64,000 nucleotides of DNA from Turnera subulata (Eukaryota > Streptophyta > Magnoliopsida > Malpighiales > Passifloraceae). Where the stretch lies: positions 109,969-173,968 of the forward strand of contig JAKUCV010004208.1 of NCBI GenBank assembly GCA_028386065.3. The letters are read 5' to 3'. Made by a program: the position numbers and the translations under genes. The notes beneath the pieces were generated by a model. It saw only the letters and a list, made by a program, of their open reading frames with translations, ran no database searches and was not told where the DNA came from. Shown here one piece after another: positions 25,084-33,430 of the stretch (the first letter of the stretch is position 1; each line of letters opens with the position of its first letter).

Positions 25084-25091
25084 TATATATA
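25084..25091 (-). promoter_or_regulatory. TATA box of the glycine-rich protein gene
   Basis: On the minus strand CCCTATATATACTCACC lies about 57 bases before the ATG at 25027, a normal plant spacing allowing a short leader. The 10-mer ATCCATGCAA (containing the RY core CATGCA) occurs on both sides of it, near 25067 and 25098. Confidence 0.7.
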
Positions 25092-25430
25092 GGGATGCAT
25101 TTGCATGGATAGCGTAAGATGGGAGGATAGGGAAATGAGAAACAGCACACTATATGTCTTGCATTTGTTGTTTCTTAGAATCCGGAGTCATGTTAGTTCT
25201 GTGAATTAGGTTAGGGATTGCGTGTCTCTAATTAGTGGTTTTAATATAGTTAAGGACAACAACAACAACATCATACTAGCTAATTAACTCTACTCTTTTC
25301 TAACTTGTTTCAGCTTTGGCCCTTTGTTTAAGCTAGTAGCCCCGGATTAATTTGATCTAATTAAGTAGCGTAGTAAGAACAATACTACACTATCTAGTTA
25401 GCCAATGTTGCACCCCTTGCTATCATATGA
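25092..25430. other. Upstream region of the glycine-rich protein gene
   Basis: No coding sequence is seen. It contains a (CAA)4-like tract near 25256. It is likely the promoter of the minus-strand gene at 24038-25027, bordered on the right by viral-derived sequence. Confidence 0.45.
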
Positions 25431-25509
25431 GTGTCATGGTTACTAATTCCCCGAAGAATGTTCTTACAAAATGATCTTTGTTACCGAAATAGTTGGCTCA
25501 AGGTAGGGG

Positions 25510-26222
25510 CGGCCATATTCTCAAAGTTTGACCTAAAAAGTGGCTTCCACCAAGTAGCAATGGTAGAAGAAAGCATACCATGGACGGCATTCATCACACC
25601 TGAAGGACTGTATGAATGGCTGGTTATGCCATTCGGACTAAAGAATGCACCAGCAGTATTCCAGAGAAAGATGGATAACTGCTTCAGAGAGTGCCAGGAA
25701 TTCATTGCAGTTTACATAGATGACATCCTGGTATTCTCCAGGACTGAAAGAGAACATGCTGAGCACCTCAGGAGGATGCTGGATATTTGCCAGAAAGAAG
25801 GATTAGTACTGTCCCCTACAAAGATGAAGATAGCGGTGGAGGAAGTAGAGTTCCTTGAGGCCATCATCAAAGGAAGGAGTATTAAACTTCAGCCCCACAT
25901 AATCAAAAAGATAGCTGAAGTAGGGGAGGATCAGCTCAAAGAAAAAAAGGGACTAAGATCATGGCTCGGGGTGCTTAACTATGCCCGAATGTATATACCG
26001 AAATTGGGAATACTCTTAGGCCCCCTCTATGAGAAAACAAGTCCCCATGGAGATAAGAGAATGAAGTCCTCGGACTGGGAAATAGTAAGACAAATTAAGC
26101 AGCAAGTACAGAACCTGCCTGACATGGAGATACCACCTGAAAATGCGTACATCATCATTGAAGCTGATGGATGTATAGACGGATGGGGGGCAATTTGCAA
26201 ATGGAAAAGCAAGAGGATGGAC
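25510..26222 (+). pseudogene. Endogenous caulimovirid (badnavirus-like) RT/RNase H fragment
   Basis: An open stretch shows FDLKSGFHQV, the PWTAF and MPFGLKNAP segments, YIDDILVFS (the RT catalytic motif), LSPTKMKI, LRSWLGVLNYAR and the start of an RNase H domain (EADGCIDGWG). The combination LRSWLG...NYAR plus the DGCxxGWG RNase H start is typical of badnavirus-like Caulimoviridae rather than Ty3 elements. Only the fingers/palm and the first part of RNase H survive; protease, coat and movement parts are absent here. It is a fragment of an endogenous pararetrovirus, intact in frame over about 240 codons but incomplete. It is most likely an old integrated copy without function. Confidence 0.85.
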
Positions 26223-26244
26223 CAATGTTTGTAATCTGGAAATG

Positions 26245-26427
26245 ACTCCAAGGTTTTTATTGCTTAAACTGGGTATTTTACAGAGGGGAGAGAGTACACT
26301 TTCTGGGGACTCCAGTTGTGTGCTCCTCTATTACAAGTGATGCCTATTTATAGGCCTGGAAAGGCAACCCGGGTGCTCATTGGGCCCCATCAGCGGCTGC
26401 TAGATTCCTTCCTATCTTGACATCTCT
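26245..26427 (-). promoter_or_regulatory. Minus-strand promoter/polyadenylation block, viral or LTR-derived
   Basis: Read on the minus strand the block has a TATA box (CCTATAAATAGG, core at 26345-26352) and, about 85 bases downstream, an AATAAA signal (26256-26261). TATA followed closely by AATAAA is the layout of caulimovirid intergenic regions and of LTR U3-R. It points opposite to the neighbouring RT fragment. It could be a rearranged piece of the same endogenous virus or a separate LTR remnant. Confidence 0.5.
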
Positions 26428-26532
26428 GTGGGCTGAGGGTCCCACCACTAATAATACACGCCCGGTGGGCTGAGGGTCCCACCACTAATAATACACGCCC
26501 GGTGGGCTGAGGGTCCCACCACTAATAATATT
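26428..26532 (-). repeat. 37-bp enhancer-like tandem repeat, about 2.8 copies
   Basis: Units start GTGGGCTGAGGGTCCCACCA at 26428, 26465 and 26502, the last incomplete. They lie just upstream (in minus-strand sense) of the TATA block. Each contains GGGTCCCAC, which matches the class I TCP site GGNCCCAC. Tandem enhancers upstream of a TATA box are common in retroelement and pararetrovirus promoters. Confidence 0.85.
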
Positions 26533-26539
26533 CGCCGCC

Positions 26540-27400
26540 GTGGTCCCCCCACGTCTTGTCACATACACATATGCCTCGATCAAATTGTCTTTTGTTTTGG
26601 CAATTGTGTCTTTTTCTTTTTAGTAATGTCTGCTATATAGTCTATATATGTATTTTGCACAAAAAAATTGATATTAATTGCACTCCCGCCAAAATTATAA
26701 CAAATCTATCACCAAAATATTAGTGCCAAACATTGATATCAATTTCACTTAAAAGAAAACGTCGATATCGATTTAAACGGTGCAGACATATTCACGTATT
26801 TTACGATTCTAAAAAAAAATGTATTTTACTGAAATAATTAAATGATTTTACTGGCTAAATAGCATATATGGGATTTGGAGTATATATATATTTCAGTTTG
26901 GTTGAGAGGTAGCGAGAGGGCTTGATTTGCTTCTTATATCACAAAGGATCGACCACGATCATCTAATTAACAAGGCGACGAAATCATATTTGCATATTTC
27001 TCGGAAGACTTTGCAGAGGAAGACATTTTTTTTTTTTCTTTTTGAACGGTAGAGGAAGACATGAACCAAAGCCCTGAATTCACCATTGATTGATTGGGAT
27101 TTTTATATCACCATTGTGCATTTATATATAATTTGTTTTCCAAAATCACCACTCGTGGCGAGGAAGAATATGCTAAGCTATAGCTGCTTTCTTGGACTGA
27201 AACAAATTAGAAGAAACTTTCAATTCAATTTTTTTAGCATAAAAAATTTACAAAAAAAAAAAAAAATCTTGGCTAAACCAGTTTAAAAAGTTATAATTTT
27301 TATAAGAGCTGCAGCGTTTGTAAAAGCAAAAAGTGAAAGCTGCAACCAGCAAACAACCTAATTGAATTTGTCTCCTTGGATTGAGCCTAATTAGTGGCAC
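26540..27400. other. AT-rich sequence without supported genes
   Basis: A 12-base direct repeat AGAGGAAGACAT flanks a T-rich 26-base segment near 27014-27062. No coding region is supported. Confidence 0.5.
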
Positions 27401-27930
27401 TCTTTAAGTTTTTATTTCTTAATGCCAAATACCAAGAGAGATTAAGTTGTCCAAATCTCAAGTTCTACCATAAACTTGCATTATGCACAATCAAGGAAAG
27501 AAAGTGTCGCTGAGAGCCATGCAAGGGCAATAGCAATGAGGATGGATTCTGCTTTAACTAACAACCAAAAAAATTTGTAAATAGGAGCAGTGAGGGGCAT
27601 CAAGAGTCCCTCTTTGACAGCGAGAAAGAGCAGGCAATAAGTAGTTCAGCAACAATGAAAAACATTGCTTTATAACCCTGAAGTATGAATGCCAGACAAA
27701 TTATTTATAAAATACTAGAAATCATACAAGAGTAAGCCCTTTTATATCAACCTTCCTGGTATAGAGCACTTCAAACTTAACTGCACAGGCCCAAAGAATC
27801 CTCCTGGACCCTCTATCATCAATCACCGGGCTTTCTATGCCTAACCGCGAAATAGAGTTAAAACTGCTTAGAGGGTAGCATCTAATTCTCCATCATTCCT
27901 TATCTTTTCATACGAAATGCGAAAAAATAT
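27400..27930 (-). pseudogene. Decayed copy of the 47.3-48.2 kb locus
   Basis: The block aligns in order with 47320-47620 and 48030-48150: shared landmarks include ACCAAGAGAG, CTTGCATT, AACATTGCTTTATAACCC and, on the minus strand, VIDDRGSRRILWACA matching VIDDKWSKRILWVCA of the 59-residue protein. The start codon is ATA instead of ATG. The segment equivalent to the intron and second exon is missing, and the 5-prime intron sequence is still attached. It is therefore a DNA-level duplicate, not a processed copy, and it is non-functional. Confidence 0.75.
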
Positions 27931-28769
27931 CAAATAGCATCGTGTTATCTCTTAGCCTTGCTGTACCGAAGGCTGCATAAGAGAAAGTGGCACAATATAT
28001 AGATTGTTTGAACTTTTAATCAACCGCTTTTGAGCAGCACAAACCCGTGAGTGTCCACACCTTTAGTAGCAATCTATTGTAGTCACTCATTTGCCTTGGT
28101 TTGCCCACTGGTTTTGAGCATGCCCTAATTTTCACGTCGGGTTCACCTCATGCTGAAAATTTGCTAACGAGCAATCTAGCTCTATGTATAACCCACGACT
28201 CGCCGAATCTAGCCATAGTTCGGGTTAGACGAATAGTGTTGCATGCCTTTTGGGCCGGGCTTTAACAAGATTCGTATGGGCTGAAGTCCAAAGACCAATA
28301 TCATCCTGCTGTAGGGGATTCTTTACCCAATGTACAAATTTAGTATGGAGACCAAAGATATCTCTTACAACCTAATGGTTATGAGGTATCTAAACTACCC
28401 TTACCCCTAAAAAAGTAAAGCAAAGTAAAGTAAAATAAAGATATAAAGAATAATGTGTATGCATTGTATTGTTGTTGTAACGAGCGTATAATATTAATAT
28501 AAAAATAAATTAAAGAATAAATTTATTTGTAATTCAAATAAAAATAATTTTTTTTTGAAAAAATGTGAATATTTTGTATTTCTTTTCTTGGAAATTTATT
28601 TTATAGATTAATTAGAGGAGCATCGTCCCATTCGAAACCCAGAATGCTTTCACAATAAATTTGGACTGTAAATCATAGCATCTCAACAAAAAAAAAAAAA
28701 GTAATTCAAGTAGATCTTTAAGATAGTCATTTTTTATTCATTAATGTTAGAGATACAAAGACTTTCTTA
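27931..28769. other. Unassigned intergenic sequence
   Basis: Mixed-composition sequence with an AT-rich second half (28400-28760) containing AAGTAAAG-type simple repeats. No gene is recognised. Confidence 0.5.
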
Positions 28770-29870
28770 CTAAAGATACTCACTCTTGGCCCAAAAGTGG
28801 CTAAGAGGGGGTGAATTAGCCTTTTCTGATTAAAACCTAATTTGGCGTCTCTAATGCCAACTGTTTTAATCTCTAGATTTTGTGTTTAGGACTACTAATG
28901 AACACACTAATTGAAATGCTAAGAGGAAAGGTTAGAGACAGTTTGGACATAGGATTTATAGTGGTTCGCCACACAGGACTACCTCCACTACTCAAGGATC
29001 CCCCCTTGAGATTTCTAACACACTCTATTATGGTTTTTCACGGGTTCAACCAATAACCCTTAGTACAAGTTTTTCTTTAGGCTCAACTCTAACCTCACAC
29101 ACTCACCACAAAGCTTTCCCTAGCTTTGTCTTACACAAACCTACTGATACAAAGTGTACAATTAAGTACTACAACTTTTTCCTTCAAATATTTTCTCTCA
29201 ATGTATGAACTAAGAAAAGTTTTTCTCTCTTTCTCTTTGCTTGATTGAGAACTGCAAGTGAAATTATGTTTGCTTGAATTCTGAAACTCGGTTTAGCAGC
29301 TCTCTAAAGTTCTCCTTGAATCAGCATCTCTTTATATAGGCAAGTTGGATGGTTTGAATTCAAAAGATCCGTTATGTGTCCCTTTCCATCCAACTATTTT
29401 GTCTCCCGAGGTGCCAGAGCGTCAACGTTCATAATGCCTGTTGTCCCTTTCACTTTGGCACGAGATCCAGCGGTCTGCTGCTTTTTGTCATTGATGTCAT
29501 TGTTTAGCATAGTCCTAGGTTGGTCCTAGAAAGTTTGAATTCAGCTGACATTTGATTTGTTTAAGGTAGGCTTTTCATTGATTCAGATTCCACAAATAGT
29601 AGTGTCCTAGGTTGTTTGACCAATGCCCATAGGGATTAAACAAATCAAATCACATGGTTGGCTTTTTGTTGAAAGCGACAGTCAACTCCACTAACACATC
29701 CTCCAATCCCACTCACACTTCTTCCCACATGTTGATCACGATTTGACCATGTTTGTGAGCTGCAATTGATGGTTAGAAGCACAAGATGCTATACATAGGT
29801 TTGTCATAATCAAAACCTAGTTAGTGCATTTAATCATATAATAATAATTGGCATATTAAATTGTATTTAA
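28770..29870 (-). mobile_element. Antisense LTR relic related to the adjacent Sirevirus
   Basis: On the minus strand it begins near 29860-29830 with AGGTTTTGATTATGACAAACC, matching CAGGTTTTGATAATGACAAATC of the Sirevirus LTR start. It has a TATA box (CCTATATAAAG, about 29332-29342) and ends near 28770 with CACCCCCTCTTAGCCACTTTTGGGCC, matching the Sirevirus LTR end (CCCCTCTTAGCTTGTTTGGGC). The middle is strongly diverged and the palindrome array is absent. It is an older LTR of the same lineage in the opposite direction; edges are approximate. Confidence 0.65.
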
Positions 29871-30244
29871 AGGCATATTATAATATTATAATCAATGTCA
29901 GAATTTAATTCATGCCTTATGTTAATAATCATACTTGTTGAAAATAATATTTTGCTAATATCTCTTTATCCTATTCAGGTTTTGATAATGACAAATCAAC
30001 CTTGTCTTAGGATGATCATTATTATGAAGCAAAAAGAAATTAATCAAGAGCAAAGACCTTATGTGATCAAGAGCCCAAGATTTGGAGTGACAAGCAAAGA
30101 AGAGCAAACAAGAAGACTTAGGGTTCAAAACTATACAAAGGATAAACACTCATTTCTCTAAGTTATTGGCTCAAAAAAAAAATTATTTTTACTCATGCAT
30201 CATATGGCATCAATTCAATCATAAAAATGGTTTCTAAGCTTTGA

Positions 30245-30685
30245 ACATCAATGTCCCATTGCTGAACATCGATGTCCTTATGACCGTTATGCTTAAAAAT
30301 TGCTTTGAAGTGTCTGAACATCGATGTCCTATTGAATCGGATTTCAAAATTGTTTCGGCATGTATCATAACATCAATGTTCAACATCATAACATCGATGT
30401 CCATTTGAATCGGCTTTTAAGATTGTTTTGGGAGTGTCCAAAACATCGATGTTCAACATTTGAACATCGATGTTATTTTGTCTCGGGTCTTGGACAATGT
30501 CTTGGGCAACATCGATGTCCTTTTAGCCAACATCGATGTTCTAGTGACCGTTAGCCCAATAATTCATATTCGCCGGCCAGGACATCGATGTCCACTTTTG
30601 CAACATCGATGTCCTTGTGACCGTTGGACTAATAATGCACATTCAAAGGCCATAACATCGATGTCCTTGATTCCAACATCGATGT
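30245..30685 (+). promoter_or_regulatory. Paired ACATCGATGT palindrome array in 5-prime LTR
   Basis: Palindromes start at 30245, 30266, 30318, 30370, 30391, 30443, 30464, 30509, 30530, 30582, 30603, 30655 and 30676. Those at 30245 and 30370 read ACATCAATGT. Within every pair the start-to-start distance is 21 bases; successive pairs are mostly 72-73 apart. The array lies 100-540 bases upstream of the TATA box, where an enhancer would be expected. Confidence 0.9.
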
Positions 30686-30783
30686 TCAGCCGACATGAGC
30701 AGACACACTTTTTACCCTCTCATGCTATCTTGTTTAAAGACGGTTTAGATTGTTTCCCCAACGGTCATACATGCTTTTATCCT

Positions 30784-30791
30784 TATAAATA
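30784..30791 (+). promoter_or_regulatory. TATA box of Sirevirus LTR
   Basis: CCTTATAAATAGAGC lies downstream of the palindrome array and upstream of the transcribed R region. An identical copy is at 41219-41226 in the 3-prime LTR. Confidence 0.8.
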
Positions 30792-31272
30792 GAGCTTTTA
30801 GGTCTCTGTTTAAGACAATTCAACTCTCCACATTTTTAAGATTCATTGTGAAACATACAATTTATTTTTATGAGCCAATATTATTGAGAATTGGGAGTTG
30901 CCTTCATAGAGCTTATTTTTGTACTCATATCTACTCTTAAAGAGAGTCTTGTTTTTGAGTGACCTTTGTATTAACATACACTTTAAGGGAGGATTGTTCC
31001 CTTATTGTAAATTCATAGGAAGAGGGTCTTCTTTCTGTGGGAAAAAGTCTTGAAGTGAGGAATCTTCAAGCAGGAGTTGTAAACGGTTTGTTAAGCACCC
31101 GGAAGCTTAACGCGAATAGTGGAATCTTCGAGAGAGTCTCTCGGAGGACTGGATTAGCCACGCAGGTTTTGTGTGTGTGAACCAGGATAAATCAGTTTGT
31201 CTCACTCTCTTTCAATTCCTCATTATTATTTGTTTTAAGTTTTTAATTAGTTCTTAATCGATAATTCACTCC

Positions 31273-31273
<1 letters not shown>

Positions 31274-31307
<34 letters not shown>
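31274..31307 (+). repeat. C34 homopolymer near the end of the 5-prime LTR
   Basis: An uninterrupted run of 34 C lies 22 bases before the LTR end. A C37 run sits at the same place in the 3-prime LTR (41703-41739). Such runs are prone to assembly and polymerase error, so exact length is uncertain, but presence in both LTRs shows it is a real part of the element. Confidence 0.85.
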
Positions 31308-31309
<2 letters not shown>

Positions 31310-31329
31310 TTAGCTTGTTTGGGCTTACA

Positions 31330-31350
31330 TTTGGTAGCGGAGCAAGGTCT
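31330..31350 (+). other. Primer-binding site
   Basis: Directly after the LTR, TTTGGTAGCGGAGCAAGG resembles the initiator methionine tRNA complement TGGTATCAGAGC used by most plant copia elements, with mismatches. Confidence 0.7.
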
Positions 31351-31384
31351 CTTTGTTTAGGATTAATCTCCTTGAGTAAAGATC

Positions 31385-33364
31385 ATGGTTTTTGAGGGGT
31401 ATAATATCCACAAAGCTCCTTTCTTTGATGGTATAAACTTTGACTATTGGAAAGTTAGAATGCAAATATTTCTAGAGGGTCAAGGTTTAGAAATTTGGAA
31501 GATTGTTGAGAGTGGTTGGAGTAGGCCACCTAAGCCTTTGTGTGATTGGAGTGAAAATGAGAAGAAGAAAGGTACTCTAGATGCCACAGCTAGAAACTCT
31601 TTACTATGTGCCTTAAGTAAAAAAGAATTTGAGAGAATTAGAATTTGAAAGAGTGCTCATGAAATTTGGACACTCTTATGTACAACTCATGAGGGAACAA
31701 ACCAAGTAAAAGAATCCAAGACCAATAGGCTTATGAGAGGATATGAGCTTTTTACAATGAAGCCTAATGAGTCCATCTATGATATGAGTACTAGGTTTTC
31801 AAGTCTATGCAATAACCTTGTGAGCCTTGGTAAGACCATAAGTGATAAAGAGAAAGTTACTAAAGTATTAAGATCCTTGAGTAAGGAGTGGGAATCCAAA
31901 GTCACGGCTATTGAAGAGGCAAAAGATCTTAATGTCCTATCCTACAATGAGCTAATAGGTTCTTTGATAGCTTATGGAATGAAGTTTGAAGGCAAAGTAG
32001 AAAAGAAGAAAGACCTTGCCTTGAAGATTCAAGATTTCGAAGAGGATGCAAGTGACAGAGATGATGATATGGCTCTAGTCACAAGGAAGTTCATGAAGTT
32101 CCTCAAGAAGAAGAGATTGCAAAAAGGCAGGAATATGAAGAGCACCTCTAAATATGAAGATACAAAGAAAAATCCGATTGTTTGCTATAAATGCAACAAA
32201 CTCGGTCATATCAAATCGGAGTGCCCATACAAAAAGTAAGCAAGACTTGATTCTTCAAAGAGCACAGGCAAGAAAATCATGGTGGCATGGGATGAAGATG
32301 ACACATCATCAAGTGACACGGATAGTGATGAAGATGCGCATATATGCTTCATGGCTCTTGAAGATGATGAGGTAATTAATTCTTCTAATGACTTTACATT
32401 TGAAGAATTACATGATGCGTTCATTGATGTGCATGAAGAACTTGAGAAGTCCTTGAAAATGAATCAAAAGTATAAAAAACAACTTATGACTCTTGAAGAA
32501 GAAAAGCATGCTCTTAATGTATCTTACAATGAACTTAATGAGAAAGCATCCTCTAATGTATGTGCTTGTGTTGTATTGGGAAAAGAGAATGAGTCTCTTA
32601 AGTCTTAAGTTGAAGATTTAAAGAAAACATTAGAGAAGTTTACAAATGGTAGAGATATTCTTAATCTTCTCCTAGGACAGCAAAGAAATCCAATACAAAA
32701 GGAAGGATTAGGAGCATCAAATGTGCCATATGAGGTCAAACCTATTATGCTAAATGCTAAGACACATGAACATGATGCCTCATCTTGCAATCATCATACT
32801 AGATCACATGAACATGCTAAACCATATGCTCAAAATGCTAGATCACATGTTCATAATACAAAATCACCTATTCATCATAGAAGGTCAAATGCTCAAAAAG
32901 CAAGACCATATGTAAGTAGTAGTAGATCCCATTATGCTAGGTTGTTTGCCTATAATAGAAGACCACATTCCTACAATATTAGATCAAGTGCTAATAGTGC
33001 AAGATCACATGTATACAATGCTAAAAAAGAAGGATCTTATTACACTAAACCAAGCACACATGGTAGAAGATCATATGCTTATAATGCTAGAACACAAACC
33101 AATGATGTTACGTTACATGCTAGATCATTTGCATACAATGCAAAATCTCATGATTACAATTCAAGAGCACAAGCATATAGAGCTAGAACATTTCATAACC
33201 ATGCTAAGTTATATACCTATGGTGGAAGGCAACAATCTTACCATGATAGAGTTCATGATCATTCTTATATTCCTTCTATCACATGCTATCATTGTGGTAA
33301 ACATGGTCATGGAATTCGTACTTGCATGTTCAGGAATAAGAATTCACATGTAAAATATGTTTAG
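31385..33364 (+). pseudogene. gag: Sirevirus gag region
   Basis: It starts MVFEGYNIHKAPFFDG and reads in one frame through a copia GAG domain (YWKVRMQIFL, LMRGYELFTMKPNESI), a first zinc knuckle CYKCNKLGHIKSEC near 32190, a helical acidic segment, a long basic His/Asn/Ala/Tyr/Arg/Ser repeat-like region (about 32740-33260), and a second zinc knuckle CYHCGKHGHGIRTC near 33283. In-frame stops occur at 31646 (TGA), 32237 (TAA), 32606 (TAA) and 33362 (TAG). Gag would form the virus-like particle and bind RNA through the knuckles. The same frame continues into pol, so the original was one gag-pol polyprotein of about 1,719 codons. Confidence 0.9.
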
Positions 33365-33430
33365 GTACCTAAAGGTACTAGAGCTAACATTCAAGGACCC
33401 TAGATTGAGTGGGTACCTAAATTTTGTTTA

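Larger units (their letters stand above)
29936..31329 (+). repeat. Sirevirus 5-prime LTR
   Basis: It starts TGTTGAAAATAAT and ends TTTGGGCTTACA. It contains the palindrome array (30245-30685), a TATA box (30784-30791), and a C34 tract (31274-31307) just before the end. It differs from the 3-prime LTR by loss of one palindrome (a 22-base deletion near 30335) and by CG-to-CA changes in two palindromes. Confidence 0.95.

Noticed and set aside
24539..25117. 192-codon plus-strand open frame over the glycine-rich gene
   Set aside because: It is the antisense shadow of a GGN-codon-rich gene, which produces Pro/Thr/Ser-rich frames. The minus strand has signal peptide and promoter.
25510..26222. Ty3/gypsy RT
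   Set aside because: The RNase H start and the LRSWLG..NYAR block fit badnavirus-like caulimovirids better; no integrase or LTR is associated in the same orientation.
29336..29342. TATA box for an unknown minus-strand gene near 29.3 kb
   Set aside because: It fits the promoter of the antisense Sirevirus-type LTR relic (28770-29870); no coding sequence follows.
30245..30685. Regular short repeats resembling a CRISPR array
   Set aside because: The repeat is only 10 bp, is a perfect palindrome, spacing alternates 11 and about 42 bases between copies, and it lies in an LTR of a plant retroelement.
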